In this document: positions 28,908-38,992 of the stretch, one piece after another
How positions within the stretch are numbered: position 1 is the stretch's first letter
Layout: each line of letters opens with the position of its first letter
Source: Pseudomonas pergaminensis
GTDB lineage: Bacteria > Pseudomonadota > Gammaproteobacteria > Pseudomonadales > Pseudomonadaceae
NCBI RefSeq assembly: GCF_024112395.2
Contig: NZ_CP078013.2
Coordinates: 2,046,001-2,110,000, forward strand
Length of the DNA: 64,000 nt
Direction of reading: 5' to 3'
Position numbers and translations under genes: made by a program
The notes under the pieces: generated by a model
Database searches by the model: none
The model's input: the letters and a program-made list of their open reading frames with translations, nothing else
What the model was told of the DNA's origin: nothing

Positions 28908-30809
28908 CTATTGCACCCAGCGCTGCAGGATTTGCTGCAAATCCGTGCGTTTGAACGGCTTGGCCAGGTAATCGTTCATTCCGGCTGCCAAACAGGCTTC
29001 CCGGTCACCCTGCAAGGCGTTGGCGGTGAGGGCGATGATCGGCAGGTCGGCGCAGCCCGGCAGTTGGCGAATTTGCCGGGTGGCCTCGTAGCCATCAATC
29101 AGCGGCAACCGGCAATCCATCAGGATCACCGTGAAAATCAGGCTCTCGGCGCTGCGGATCGCTTCGGCGCCGTCGGCGGCCAGGCTCACTTCAAAGCCCA
29201 GGCTGCGCAGCATGGCTTCGACCACGGTGCGGTTGACCGGGTTGTCTTCCACCAGCAGGACATGCCGGCCATTGCCGGCGCTGGCCTTGCCGTCGGCATC
29301 GCTGGCAATGGCCGGCACGCTGTGCTGGTCGATGGCCAGGGGGATTTCCAGGGTGAACACCGAACCACGGCCTTCTTCGCTCTGGGCGCGCAGGGTGCCG
29401 CCCATGCGTTCGGCCAGGGTGCGGGCGATGGGCAGGCCCAGGCCGGTGCCGCCGTAACGTCTTGAAATGGAACTGTCGGCCTGCTGGAACGCGTCGAACA
29501 TCAATTCCAGGCGTTCGGTGGAAATCCCGATGCCGCTGTCGCGCACGGTGCAGGTGAACCACACCAGTTCATGGTCGAGGGTCTGCCAGTGCGGCTCGAC
29601 GCTGACGCTGCCGTGTTCGGTGAACTTCAAGGCATTGCCGATCAGGTTCACCAGGATCTGGCGGATCCGCGTCGGGTCACCCTGCACCCGCAAGGCGTCC
29701 ATCCCCGTCGGGATCGACAGCTGCAGCGCCAACCCGCTCTGCTGGGCGCTGTGCTGGAACGCCTGGGCGCAGCTGTTGATCAGGTCCGCGAGGTTGAATG
29801 GAATGTGCTCCAACTCCAGGGCGGCGCGTTCGATCCGCGAGAAGTCGAGAATGTCGTTGATGACCTTGAGCAAATGCTCGGTGGATTCGGAGGCCAGCGC
29901 CGCGTACTCGGTCTGCTCCTCGGTCATCTCGGTGGTTTCCAGCAACTGCAACATGCCCAGCACGCCGTTCATGGGCGTGCGCAACTCATGGCTCATCATC
30001 GCCAGGAAATCCGACTTGGCGTTGTTGGCGCGCTCAGCTTCTTCGCGGGTCTGGATCAACTGGGCCATGGCTTGTTGCTGTTCGCGACTGGCCTGGTTGA
30101 GGCCCTCGGCGAGGTTGTTGATATGCCGCGACAGGTCGCCCAGTTCCGAGTCATCCACGATGGGCAGCGGGGTCTTGTAGTCGCCTTGCTGGATGGCCTT
30201 CACCGCGTGGCCCATGGCGCTGATCGGCTGCGACAGGCTGGCGGCCAGGCGCCTGGCGAGCAGAAAGGTAAACAGCAGGGCGAACAGCGCGAGGATGCCG
30301 GCCTTGAACAGGATCTCTTGCTGGCGCTGGCTGAACGCGTCGTTGGACATGCCGACGATCACCCGGCCCAGGTAGTCCGCGCGCGGCGCCTTGGGTTCGT
30401 TGAGGTTGTCCTGGAAGAAGTCATTGCCCAACTGGATGTGTTGCAGGCGGATCGGCGCCTGGAACACTTTGACCGACAGCGAGCGGTCATGTTTTTCCGA
30501 CGGTTGCTCGACATACACCAGGATGTTCTCGCTGCTGTCCTGGATCTCCAGGAACCGCACGTGGGGCGTGGCCAGCGTGGCGCGCAACAGGCTGTCGAGC
30601 ACATCGTTGTTGCCGGAAATCACCCCGTACTCGGTGGCGGGCGCCAGTTGGTTGGCGATCAGCTGGCCGGTGTGGTCCAGTTCCTGGCGCAGGTCCTGGA
30701 TACGCACGAAGGTGAAGAAGCTGATCAACAGCAACGTCAGCAACAGCGCCGGGCCCAGGGTGATGAGCTGGGTGCGGGTGTTGATGTCCCAACGACGACG
30801 CAAGGTCAT
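28908..30809 (-). CDS. Hybrid sensor histidine kinase/response regulator
   Basis: A 633-residue membrane sensor kinase. Span 1 is at about 13-34, a periplasmic domain runs to about 165, span 2 is at about 168-186, and HAMP follows to about 240. A HisKA domain carries His274 ([15 protein letters not shown]), the ATPase has the N-box around Asn392 ([13 protein letters not shown]) and G-boxes RDSGIGIS and [10 protein letters not shown], and a C-terminal receiver carries Asp565 ([16 protein letters not shown]). It is built like GacS/BarA without the final HPt. Its start overlaps the stop of the upstream binding-protein gene by four bases, so it should read that protein's state. Confidence 0.92.
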   Translation of the reverse strand: MTLRRRWDINTRTQLITLGPALLLTLLLISFFTFVRIQDLRQELDHTGQLIANQLAPATEYGVISGNNDVLDSLLRATLATPHVRFLEIQDSSENILVYVEQPSEKHDRSLSVKVFQAPIRLQHIQLGNDFFQDNLNEPKAPRADYLGRVIVGMSNDAFSQRQQEILFKAGILALFALLFTFLLARRLAASLSQPISAMGHAVKAIQQGDYKTPLPIVDDSELGDLSRHINNLAEGLNQASREQQQAMAQLIQTREEAERANNAKSDFLAMMSHELRTPMNGVLGMLQLLETTEMTEEQTEYAALASESTEHLLKVINDILDFSRIERAALELEHIPFNLADLINSCAQAFQHSAQQSGLALQLSIPTGMDALRVQGDPTRIRQILVNLIGNALKFTEHGSVSVEPHWQTLDHELVWFTCTVRDSGIGISTERLELMFDAFQQADSSISRRYGGTGLGLPIARTLAERMGGTLRAQSEEGRGSVFTLEIPLAIDQHSVPAIASDADGKASAGNGRHVLLVEDNPVNRTVVEAMLRSLGFEVSLAADGAEAIRSAESLIFTVILMDCRLPLIDGYEATRQIRQLPGCADLPIIALTANALQGDREACLAAGMNDYLAKPFKRTDLQQILQRWVQ

Positions 30810-31735
30810 GGGCGTTTTTCTCCTTCGGCCAATCGGGTGGCGACGCTGGCTTCGTCCACCTGTTCGATCCCCAGTGAGCGGGCGACTTGCGGGTTGCCCA
30901 CGACTTTGAAGCGTTCCGGGTACAGCGAGCGCGGCCAGTTCCCCGGTGGATGGTCGAGCAGGCGGTCGAGCACCGTCAGCCAGTCGGCCTGGTCGCTGTA
31001 GGTGCTGGCCAGGCTGCCGGCGCGCACAAAGCCCGCGTTCGGGCCCACCAGCGGCAGTTGCTGGGCGTAGCTGCTCAGCAACAGGTTCTTCGCGGTCTTG
31101 GGGTTGTACAACTGCGGGTCGTCGAGGCCGAGCAGCACGTCACTGTTGCGAAACAGGGTTTGCAGCGGCCGACTGTCATTAATGTTGCCCCAGAGCTGCG
31201 GCACGATCTCCAGGCCCAGGGGCGTGGCGTGCTGGCGCAGTTCGGGCAGGAGGAATTCACTGTCGGCGCCATAGAGCACGCCGATGCGCCGCGCCTGGGG
31301 CAGGATGCTCGCGATCAGGCGCAGTTGGCGCTCCAGCGGCGGGTCGCTCCACAGCAGGCTGATGCGTGGGTGCTGGGTGCTGCCCAGGCGCTGGTGGGCC
31401 TGCAGCCGGCTGATGCGCAGCACCAGTGTCGGCGGGCCCTGGGTGTCCTGCAAACGCCAGTCGAGGCCCGGCAGGTCGAGCAGGATCAGCCGTGTGTTGG
31501 CCGGCAGGCGGCTGGGGGCCGGCATGTCTTTGAGCGGTGTGAAGGTGACGTGGTCTTCGGGGCGTTGCTGGGCCAGGGCCTGGGTGAAGGCCTGCACGCC
31601 GGCGCCGTCTTCGGCGGCGGTCAGCAGGATATCGGCGCTCCAGGCTGGCGCGCTGAATAGCAGGCACGCGAGCAGCACCGCGCGTCGCCAGCGCCGAGTG
31701 ATAAAAAAGCAGGTCATCCGTGACGAGTCGCCCAT
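30806..31735 (-). CDS. Periplasmic ABC-type substrate-binding-like protein
   Basis: A 309-residue exported protein: a basic N-terminus, hydrophobic core [17 protein letters not shown], then a two-lobed fold in the style of the ABC_sub_bind (PF04392) group. [21 protein letters not shown] and [17 protein letters not shown] are typical strand-turn elements. There is no permease or ATPase gene beside it. It lies one base after the TonB receptor gene and overlaps the hybrid kinase gene, so a sensory accessory role is more likely than transport. An ATG at 31717 is an alternative start. Confidence 0.75.
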   Translation of the reverse strand: MGDSSRMTCFFITRRWRRAVLLACLLFSAPAWSADILLTAAEDGAGVQAFTQALAQQRPEDHVTFTPLKDMPAPSRLPANTRLILLDLPGLDWRLQDTQGPPTLVLRISRLQAHQRLGSTQHPRISLLWSDPPLERQLRLIASILPQARRIGVLYGADSEFLLPELRQHATPLGLEIVPQLWGNINDSRPLQTLFRNSDVLLGLDDPQLYNPKTAKNLLLSSYAQQLPLVGPNAGFVRAGSLASTYSDQADWLTVLDRLLDHPPGNWPRSLYPERFKVVGNPQVARSLGIEQVDEASVATRLAEGEKRP

Positions 31736-31736
31736 G

Positions 31737-33857
31737 TCAGAACTCTAACTCCGCGCTGAAGTAGAGCACATGGCGATGGTCATAATTGTTATCGGCCCAG
31801 GTGGTGGGCTGGTTATCCAGGCGTTCCTGCAACATGCCGGCCAGCTCCACGTTGGCTTTGCCCAGGGCAATGCGCTTGGCCACCCGCAGGTCGACCCGTT
31901 CGAAGCGATATTGGTTGAGCGCGTCATCGCCGTAGTAGAACAGCGCGCTGGACCAGCCTCGGCCCCATTCGCGCAACCAACCGGCGGAGCCGCTGTTGCG
32001 CGCGGTCTGCGCTTTGTCCCGCGGGTTGCTGCTGGTGGCGTCGACGTAAGCATAGGTCAGCCGCAGGCGGTCGGCGTTGCTCACGCGCCAGTCGAACTGG
32101 GATTCGGCGCCGGTGAACCGCGAACTGTTGGCGTTGCTGGCAATGTATTGGTTATTGCGCAGCGGCGAGCTGATCATGTCGGTGATCTCGTCATAGAACA
32201 GTTTCACGTCCATGTTCAGCCCGATGTCGGCAAAGAAGCCGTTGTACCCCAGTTCCCGCGATTTCATCATCTCTTTATCGAGGTTGCCCGGGCCCCGGGT
32301 CTTTACGAAGTATTGCCCGGTGGTCTGCCCATAGGCGGGGGAGCTGAGGTTGGTGACGCGGTAGCTCCAGTTGACGTTGTTCTCGAACATGTCCGGTGAG
32401 CGGATCGCTTCGGAGTACACCGCGCGCAGGCCGTGGCGCGGGTTGATCAGGTAGTTGACCGCCACCCGGGGCGTCAGCGAGTTGCCGCTCAGGTGGGTGT
32501 CTTCATACATGGCGCCGCCTTGCAGCAGCCAATGCTCGCTGGCGCGCCACTCCAACTGGCCGAACAGGCGCCAGGTGGTGTCGTCCAACGTGCCGTTGAA
32601 GTAAGTGTCGGAGTCGGCGCGGTCGTAGCGGTAGTTCATGCCGCTGACCAGGCGCAGGCTGTCGGACAGGCTGAGGGTGTCTTGAATCTCCAGGTCGTAG
32701 CGGCTTTCGCGGGTGCTCTGGTCGATGTCGCCGCACACGCTTTGGCTGGCACCGTCGCGCCATTGCTGCAGCACTTGGTTGGCCAGTGCTTGCTCGGCGG
32801 CGCTGCCGGGTGGTGCGCTGCCCTGGCTGTAGGTGTCCATATGCCGGGCGAGCAGTTCGGCGTAGTTGGGGTTCATCTGCCACAGCTGGGTCAACTCGGG
32901 GCTGAACGACACCTTGGCGTCACAGGCCTTCCAGATTTGCCGGCGGTCCCACTGTTGCGCCGAGCCTTGGATATACAGGCTGTGGTCTGGGTTGAAGTCG
33001 AAGTTCCAGCGCAGGGAGCCGGCGTAGTCCTTGGCCGTGACGTCGGAATTGTTGCCGCCTTCGGTAATCCCGGCAAATACCGGGCTGTAGGTATAAGGAC
33101 GCTGGTTGGTGCCTTCCTTTGCATCCAGCTGCAAGTCGATGCTTTGTTGCGTGTTCAGCGTCTGGCTGATCGCCAGGCTGAAGCGGTTCAGACGCCGGCT
33201 GTCACGGCGGTCGGCGCCTGCGGCATCGCTGTCGAAGCCGTCGTCCTGTTGCCCGGAGAGGGACAGGCGCAAGTCACCGGTTTCCCAGCCCGCGCCCTGG
33301 CTGGCATAGAAGTCATTGATGCCGCGTTCGCCGCGCACCACCTTGACCCGCGTGCCGTGGCTGTTGGCCGGTGAGCGCGTAAGAATGTTGACCACTGCCA
33401 TCAAGGCATTGGCGCCATAGCTGACGGTGTTGGGGCCGCGGAACACTTCGATGCGCTCGATATCTTCCATGGCCACCGGAATGTCACTCCAGTCCACAGT
33501 GGCCAGGCCGGCGCGGTACACCGAGCGGCCATCGATCAACACCTGCATGCGCCGCGCATCGCTGGCACTGGTGCCGTGGTAGTTCACTGCTGCCTGGTTG
33601 CCGGTGGTGTAGCCGACCATCATCCCCGGCACCAGGCGCAGCAGCTCACTGATGTCCCGTGCACCGCTGGCCTTTATCAGCTCGCTGTCGATCACGGTCA
33701 TGCTGCCGGGCACGGCGGCGGCCGATTGCTTGAGGCGCGTGGCAGTCAGCACCTGGGGCAGCGGCTGGCTGTCGAGGAACAGGTCGTCGGCCAGCGCCGG
33801 TGCGCTGCACAACAACATCAACCAGAGGGATGAGCGAGGAGGAGGGCCCAAATACAC
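31737..33857 (-). CDS. TonB-dependent outer-membrane receptor
   Basis: A 706-residue protein: signal peptide ending ALADD (about residue 24), a TonB-box-like LPQVLTATRL, a plug domain (about 45-155, GSMTVIDSELI, ELLRLVPGMMVG, RIEVFRGPNTVSYGANA), then a beta barrel ending in the aromatic-terminated strand YFSAELEF. It imports a scarce ligand using TonB energy. It lacks the N-terminal secretin/STN signalling extension, so signal transfer, if any, would pass through the binding-protein and kinase genes that follow. It is first in a tightly packed three-gene operon. Confidence 0.9.
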   Translation of the reverse strand: MYLGPPPRSSLWLMLLCSAPALADDLFLDSQPLPQVLTATRLKQSAAAVPGSMTVIDSELIKASGARDISELLRLVPGMMVGYTTGNQAAVNYHGTSASDARRMQVLIDGRSVYRAGLATVDWSDIPVAMEDIERIEVFRGPNTVSYGANALMAVVNILTRSPANSHGTRVKVVRGERGINDFYASQGAGWETGDLRLSLSGQQDDGFDSDAAGADRRDSRRLNRFSLAISQTLNTQQSIDLQLDAKEGTNQRPYTYSPVFAGITEGGNNSDVTAKDYAGSLRWNFDFNPDHSLYIQGSAQQWDRRQIWKACDAKVSFSPELTQLWQMNPNYAELLARHMDTYSQGSAPPGSAAEQALANQVLQQWRDGASQSVCGDIDQSTRESRYDLEIQDTLSLSDSLRLVSGMNYRYDRADSDTYFNGTLDDTTWRLFGQLEWRASEHWLLQGGAMYEDTHLSGNSLTPRVAVNYLINPRHGLRAVYSEAIRSPDMFENNVNWSYRVTNLSSPAYGQTTGQYFVKTRGPGNLDKEMMKSRELGYNGFFADIGLNMDVKLFYDEITDMISSPLRNNQYIASNANSSRFTGAESQFDWRVSNADRLRLTYAYVDATSSNPRDKAQTARNSGSAGWLREWGRGWSSALFYYGDDALNQYRFERVDLRVAKRIALGKANVELAGMLQERLDNQPTTWADNNYDHRHVLYFSAELEF

Positions 33858-34052
33858 GGCACGGCCTTGATAATTGCGGATAGCCGCCCATGTTAACTGA
33901 GGTGGGGCCTTTTGCCAGTCGCCGGACTTGCAATTACTTCATGTAAACCTGGCATTTTCCGACAAACGCACGAATTGATACGGGGGCTGGCCGCAAGCGG
34001 GTCGGCCCGTATAATGCCGGCATCGCCACTGGTATGGATTAACGGATTGCAT

Positions 34053-35078
34053 ATGACTGAACAGCGCCCTATCGCGGTCCTGGGAGGCGGAAGTTTTGGT
34101 ACCGCCGTGGCAAACCTGCTGGCCGAGAACGGTCACGCTGTGCGCCAGTGGATGCGCGATCCCGAACAGGCCGAGGCCATCCGGGTGCACCGGGAAAATC
34201 CGCGTTACCTCAAAGGCATCAAGATTCATCCGGCCGTCGAGCCTGTTACCGACCTGCTGGAAACACTCACCGCCTGCGACCTGTGCTTCGTCGCGCTGCC
34301 CTCCAGCGCCTTGCGCTCGGTGCTGGCGCCCCACGCCGAACGCCTGGCGGGCAAGCTGCTGGTCAGCCTGACCAAGGGCATCGAAGCGCAAACCTTCAAG
34401 CTGATGAGCGAGATCCTCGAAGAGATCGCGCCCCAGGCGCGCATTGGCGTACTGTCCGGGCCGAATCTGGCGCGGGAAGTCGCCGAGCACGCGCTGACAG
34501 CCACAGTGGTGGCCAGTGAAGACGAGGAACTGTGCGAGCGCGTCCAGGCGGTGCTGCATGGCCGTACCTTCCGGGTCTACGCCAGCAGCGATCGCTTTGG
34601 CGTCGAGCTGGGCGGTGCACTGAAAAACGTCTACGCGATCATCGCCGGCATGGCCGTGGCGCTGGGCATGGGCGAAAACACCAAAAGCATGCTGATCACC
34701 CGTGCCTTGGCCGAGATGACCCGCTTTGCAGTGAACCAGGGCGCCAACCCGATGACGTTCCTGGGGCTGGCCGGCGTCGGCGACCTGATCGTCACCTGCT
34801 CCTCGCCGAAAAGCCGCAACTACCAGGTGGGGTTCGCCCTCGGCCAGGGCTTGAGCCTGGAAGATGCGGTCACGCGCCTGGGCGAAGTGGCCGAAGGCGT
34901 CAACACCCTCAAGGTGCTCAAGGCCAAGGCCCAGGAAGTCGGTGTGTATATGCCGCTGGTCGCCGGGTTGCACGCGATCCTGTTTGAAGGGCGCACCTTG
35001 AACCAAGTCATCGAGTTGCTGATGCGCGCCGAGCCGAAAACCGATGTCGACTTTATTTCCACCAGTGGTTTCAACTGA
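34053..35078 (+). CDS. gpsA: NAD(P)-dependent glycerol-3-phosphate dehydrogenase GpsA
   Basis: A 341-residue cytosolic enzyme that reduces dihydroxyacetone phosphate to sn-glycerol-3-phosphate for phospholipids. It has the nucleotide motif [20 protein letters not shown], the segment [12 protein letters not shown], and the catalytic-Lys region [14 protein letters not shown]. The ATG at 34053 gives [23 protein letters not shown] -10-like box lies at 34010-34015. DUF4389 and sixA genes follow closely. Confidence 0.97.
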   Translation: MTEQRPIAVLGGGSFGTAVANLLAENGHAVRQWMRDPEQAEAIRVHRENPRYLKGIKIHPAVEPVTDLLETLTACDLCFVALPSSALRSVLAPHAERLAGKLLVSLTKGIEAQTFKLMSEILEEIAPQARIGVLSGPNLAREVAEHALTATVVASEDEELCERVQAVLHGRTFRVYASSDRFGVELGGALKNVYAIIAGMAVALGMGENTKSMLITRALAEMTRFAVNQGANPMTFLGLAGVGDLIVTCSSPKSRNYQVGFALGQGLSLEDAVTRLGEVAEGVNTLKVLKAKAQEVGVYMPLVAGLHAILFEGRTLNQVIELLMRAEPKTDVDFISTSGFN

Positions 35079-35088
35079 GGAACGCGTC

Positions 35089-35436
35089 ATGAACGATCCG
35101 AAAGCAGCCCCCAAGTACGAATCCATTGCCTTGCGCATCCTCTGGATGCTGGTGTTCGCCCTGGTGTGGCAGGTGGCGCAGTTCCTGCTCGGTGCACTGG
35201 TGGTGGTGCAGTTGATCTACCGCCTCGTCTACGGCGCGCCGAACCTGGGCCTGATGAACTTCGGCGACAGCCTCAGCCAGTTCCTTGCACAGATCGGCCG
35301 TTTCGGCAGCTTCCACACCGAACAGAAGCCCTGGCCGTTCGCCGACTGGCCCACCCCGCGCGCGCCCGAGGGCGAAACCGCCCACAGCGTGCCGCCCGCG
35401 CCACACCCGGTGCGTGACGAGGAGCCGAAGCTGTGA
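35089..35436 (+). CDS. DUF4389 membrane protein
   Basis: A 115-residue protein with one or two hydrophobic spans (about residues 16-44, ILWMLVFALVWQVAQFLLGA) followed by RLVYGAPNLGLMNFGDSLSQ, as in DUF4389. The C-terminus is proline- and charge-rich and probably disordered. It starts 10 bases after gpsA with GAGGAAC upstream, and its stop overlaps the sixA GTG by four bases. Function unknown. Confidence 0.85.
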   Translation: MNDPKAAPKYESIALRILWMLVFALVWQVAQFLLGALVVVQLIYRLVYGAPNLGLMNFGDSLSQFLAQIGRFGSFHTEQKPWPFADWPTPRAPEGETAHSVPPAPHPVRDEEPKL

Positions 35437-35882
35437 AGCTGTGGATACTGCGCCACGGTGAGGCCGAAGGGCATGCGCGCACCGATGCCGAGCGCAACCT
35501 CACCGAGCATGGCCGCGCCGAAGTGTTGCGCAGTGCTGCGCAACTGATCGGCCAGCCCCTCAGCGCGATCATCGCCAGCCCTTATGTGCGGGCGCAGCAG
35601 ACCGCACACCTGGTGCGTGAGGCGTTGGGTTTTGAGCCGCAGATTCGCACGGTGCCGTGGCTGACACCGGAGGGCAACCCGCAGTTGGTGCTGCAAAACC
35701 TCGACAGCGATGACAACGTGCTGCTGGTCAGCCATCAACCGTTGGTGGGCAGCCTGATCAGCTTCCTGCAGCATGGCCATCAGCGCCAGCCGCAGCCGAT
35801 GCACACCGCCAGCCTGGCGGAACTGGAGGGAGATTTCCCGCTGGCAGGGCTGATGAACCTGGTCAGTGTGAAGAATCCGTAG
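35433..35882 (+). CDS. sixA: Phosphohistidine phosphatase SixA
   Basis: A 149-residue histidine-phosphatase-superfamily protein. The catalytic RHG motif is at the start (MKLWILRHGEAEGHA, His8), with a second Arg/His set at SPYVRAQQTA and LLVSHQPLVG. SixA removes phosphate from HPt and PTS phosphohistidines. The GTG start overlaps the DUF4389 stop (GTGA). The gpsA-DUF4389-sixA order looks like one operon. Confidence 0.92.
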   Translation: MKLWILRHGEAEGHARTDAERNLTEHGRAEVLRSAAQLIGQPLSAIIASPYVRAQQTAHLVREALGFEPQIRTVPWLTPEGNPQLVLQNLDSDDNVLLVSHQPLVGSLISFLQHGHQRQPQPMHTASLAELEGDFPLAGLMNLVSVKNP

Positions 35883-35967
35883 GCGTTATCGCTGCTTTGT
35901 GTGTGCTATATAGTCAACCGAGCAAGTGCTTGGTTGGCTATCATCGGACCACAAAGGAGCGCGTCCC

Positions 35968-37617
35968 ATGCCCGTCGCTTTTCGTTTGCCGTTGCAGGTC
36001 TTCTTCGAACGTGAAGCGCGACATCCGCGCCAAACCTTTCTGGTCCAGCCCGTCGGCGGCGGCCAGGTCCAACGCCTCACCTGGAGCGAGGCCGGCCACC
36101 AGGCCCGCTGCGCCGCGCACTGGCTGTGCGCCCGGGAGTTGCCCCAGGGCTCGCACATTGCCCTGATCTCGAAAAACTGCGCCCACTGGATCATCGCCGA
36201 CCTGGCGATCTGGATGGCCGGGCATGTCTCGGTGCCGCTGTACCCCAACCTCACCGCCGACTCCGTTGCCCATGTGCTCAGCCATTCCGAGGCGGCGCTG
36301 GTGCTTATCGGCAAGCTTGACGACTGGCCAGCCATGGCGCCCGGCGTGCCGTCCGATGTCCCGACCATCAGCTTGCCGTTATGCCCGCCGGGCGCATTCG
36401 ATTTCACCTGGGCCGACCTGCAAGCCAGCTCGCCGATCCAGGACAATCCTCAGCCGGCCGCCGCAGAGCTGGCCACCATCATCTATACCTCCGGCACCAC
36501 CGGCTTGCCCAAAGGCGTGATGCACAGCTTCGGCGCGCTGGGGTTTGCCGCCACCCGTGGCACCGAGTTGTTCGGGTTGGGGGAGGGCGACCGGCTGCTG
36601 TCGTACCTGCCGTTGTGTCACGTGGCAGAACGGATGTTTGTGGAAATGGCGGCGATCTACACCGGGCAGACGGTGTTTTTCGCCGAAAGCCTGGATACCT
36701 TTCTGACTGATCTGCGTAGGGCGCGTCCGACCGCACTGTTTGGTGTGCCGCGCATTTGGACCAAATTCCAGATGGGCGTCTACGCCAGGATCCCGGAAAA
36801 GCGCCTGGACTTCCTGCTGCGCCTGCCCTTTATCGGCAAGCGCGTGGGCCACAAGGTGCTCGCCGGCCTGGGCCTGGATGCGTTGCGCATCGCGCTGTCC
36901 GGCGCGGCGCCGGTGCCCGAGGCGCTGCTGCGCTGGTATCAGCGCCTGGGCCTGGATGTGCTGGAGGTGTATGGCATGACCGAGAGCTGTGGCTACTCCC
37001 ACGTGTGCCGGCCCGGCCAGCAGACCCTCGGCTGGATCGGCCTGCCGTGCCCCGGTGTGGACGTGCGCATCGACCCCTCGGGCGAAGTCCAGGTGCGCAG
37101 CGGCGCGACCATGCTCGGCTATTACAAGGACCCGCAGAAAACCGCCGAGACGATCACCGCCGACGGCTTCCTGCGCACCGGTGACAAGGGCGAGCAGGAT
37201 GCCGATGGCCGGCTGCGCCTGACCGGGCGGCTCAAGGAAATCTTCAAGACCAGCAAAGGCAAATACGTCGCTCCCGCGCCGATTGAAAACCGCCTGGCCG
37301 AACATGCGCGCATCGAGCAGGTGTGCGTGGTGGGCGATGGCCTCACCGCGCCGATTGGGCTGTGCGTGTTATCGGCGGTAAACGAAGACCCGCACGCACT
37401 GCGCAGCAGCCTTGAACGCTGGCTGGAACAGGTCAACCAGGCGCTGGATAAACATGAACGCCTGCGCCAGTTGGTGGTGGTGAAAGACAACTGGGCGGTG
37501 GAAAACGGCTTCCTGACCCCGACGCTGAAGATCAAGCGCAACGTGATCGAATCGACTTACGGTGCACATTTCCAAGCCTGGAGCGAGCGCTCCGAATCCG
37601 TTCTGTGGCAGGATTAG
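35968..37617 (+). CDS. AMP-binding acyl-CoA ligase (long-chain fatty acid-CoA ligase family)
   Basis: A 549-residue adenylate-forming enzyme. The P-loop-like motif IIYTSGTTGLPKGVMH is at 171-186; later signatures are VYGMTESCGYSH, the hinge region FLRTGDKGEQDADGRLRLTGR, and LKEIFKTSKGKYVAP with the catalytic Lys region. It activates a carboxylic acid to acyl-AMP and then acyl-CoA, and its layout is like FadD15/FAA-type ligases. AAAGGAG precedes the ATG at 35968. A thioesterase gene follows 30 bases later, suggesting linked acyl-CoA handling. Confidence 0.9.
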   Translation: MPVAFRLPLQVFFEREARHPRQTFLVQPVGGGQVQRLTWSEAGHQARCAAHWLCARELPQGSHIALISKNCAHWIIADLAIWMAGHVSVPLYPNLTADSVAHVLSHSEAALVLIGKLDDWPAMAPGVPSDVPTISLPLCPPGAFDFTWADLQASSPIQDNPQPAAAELATIIYTSGTTGLPKGVMHSFGALGFAATRGTELFGLGEGDRLLSYLPLCHVAERMFVEMAAIYTGQTVFFAESLDTFLTDLRRARPTALFGVPRIWTKFQMGVYARIPEKRLDFLLRLPFIGKRVGHKVLAGLGLDALRIALSGAAPVPEALLRWYQRLGLDVLEVYGMTESCGYSHVCRPGQQTLGWIGLPCPGVDVRIDPSGEVQVRSGATMLGYYKDPQKTAETITADGFLRTGDKGEQDADGRLRLTGRLKEIFKTSKGKYVAPAPIENRLAEHARIEQVCVVGDGLTAPIGLCVLSAVNEDPHALRSSLERWLEQVNQALDKHERLRQLVVVKDNWAVENGFLTPTLKIKRNVIESTYGAHFQAWSERSESVLWQD

Positions 37618-37647
37618 GCTCATCATAAAACCAAAAAGGACAACGGC

Positions 37648-38091
37648 ATGAGCCTGTGGCGCACTCAACCGAATATCGATCAACTCAACGCGATCCAGAA
37701 AAACACCATCGGTGAACTGCTGGACATTCGCTTTGAAAGCTTTGACGACGACTCCCTGACAGCCAGCATGGTGGTTGATCATCGCACCCATCAGCCCTAC
37801 GGCTTGTTGCATGGCGGTGCGTCGGTGGTGTTGGCCGAAAGCGTGGGTTCCATGGCCGCCTACCTGTGCATCGATGCCAGCAAGTTCTATTGCGTGGGGC
37901 TGGAGGTCAACGCCAACCACCTGCGCGGTGTGCGCAGCGGGCGCGTGACGGCGGTGGCCAAGGCGATCCACATCGGCCGCACCACCCAGGTCTGGGACAT
38001 CCGCCTGACCAGCGATGATGGCAAGGCCAGTTGCGTCTCGCGGCTGACCATGGCCGTGGTGCCACTGGGCGAGAACCCACCGGCGCGATAG
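37648..38091 (+). CDS. Hotdog thioesterase (YdiI/EntH-like)
   Basis: A 147-residue PaaI/YdiI-type hotdog protein with YGLLHGGASVVLAESVGS; Glu64 is in the place of the catalytic Glu63 of E. coli YdiI. Such enzymes hydrolyse aryl- and acyl-CoA esters. AAAAAGGA lies before the ATG. The gene directly follows the acyl-CoA ligase and probably shares its transcript. Confidence 0.9.
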   Translation: MSLWRTQPNIDQLNAIQKNTIGELLDIRFESFDDDSLTASMVVDHRTHQPYGLLHGGASVVLAESVGSMAAYLCIDASKFYCVGLEVNANHLRGVRSGRVTAVAKAIHIGRTTQVWDIRLTSDDGKASCVSRLTMAVVPLGENPPAR

Positions 38092-38188
38092 GCGTGGCAT
38101 GAGTGTCATCATTCCTGGCAGTTACAGTCATTGCTGTGCCGGCCGGGCATGGTGACAATCAATCTCTGTTTTTGTAGATGGATCTGGT

Positions 38189-38992
38189 ATGTCGCAGCAC
38201 GTGTTTTTTGCCCACGCCAATGGCTTCCCCTCGGCCACCTACGGCAAGTTGTTCGCCGCGCTGGCCCCGGAATACGCGGTGGCTCACCTGCCGCAGCACG
38301 GTCACGACCCCCGGTTTCCGGTGGACGATAACTGGCAGAACCTGGTGGACGAGTTGATCCATCACCTGGAGCAGCAACCTGAACCGGTGTGGGGCGTGGG
38401 CCATTCCCTTGGGGGCGTATTGCACCTGCACGCGGCCATGCGCTGCCCGCAGCTGTATCGCGGGGTGGTCATGCTCGATTCGCCGGTGCTGACCCGTGCT
38501 GACCGCTGGGTGATCCGCGCGGCCAAGCGCTTCGGCTTTATCGACCGCCTGACCCCGGCCGGGCGCACCCTGGGACGCCGCGAAGAGTTCAGCGACCTGG
38601 ACGCCGCGCGCAGCTATTTCGCCGGCAAGACCTTGTTCCGTGGCTTTGACCCGGAATGCTTCGACGCTTACCTGCAACACGGCCTGCACCAGGTCGGTGA
38701 CCGCCTGCGCCTGCGTTTCGACCCGTCCACCGAAATCAGCATCTACCGGGGCGTGCCCCACACCAGCCCCGGTCAGGTGCGCCAGTTGAAAGTGCCGCTG
38801 GCGGTGGTGCGCGGCCGGCAGAGCCGGGTGGTGATGCGTCACCACGCCAGCGGCGTCGGGCGCCTGCCCATGGGCGAAATGCTCACCATGCCCGGCGGCC
38901 ACATGTTCCCCCTTGAACGCCCCCAGGACACCGCGGCCTTGATCAAAAACCTGTTTTCCCGCTGGCAAGCCCGCGAGCGCAGTTGCGCATGA
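38189..38992 (+). CDS. Alpha/beta hydrolase (first of a coupled pair)
   Basis: A 267-residue alpha/beta-fold hydrolase with the nucleophile elbow GVGHSLGGVLH (Ser73), oxyanion region FAHANGFPSATY, and a late His in MPGGHMFPLERP. It is cytosolic, with no signal peptide. The stop overlaps the next hydrolase gene by four bases. The substrate is unknown; an ester or thioester fits the neighbouring ligase and thioesterase. Confidence 0.86.
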   Translation: MSQHVFFAHANGFPSATYGKLFAALAPEYAVAHLPQHGHDPRFPVDDNWQNLVDELIHHLEQQPEPVWGVGHSLGGVLHLHAAMRCPQLYRGVVMLDSPVLTRADRWVIRAAKRFGFIDRLTPAGRTLGRREEFSDLDAARSYFAGKTLFRGFDPECFDAYLQHGLHQVGDRLRLRFDPSTEISIYRGVPHTSPGQVRQLKVPLAVVRGRQSRVVMRHHASGVGRLPMGEMLTMPGGHMFPLERPQDTAALIKNLFSRWQARERSCA

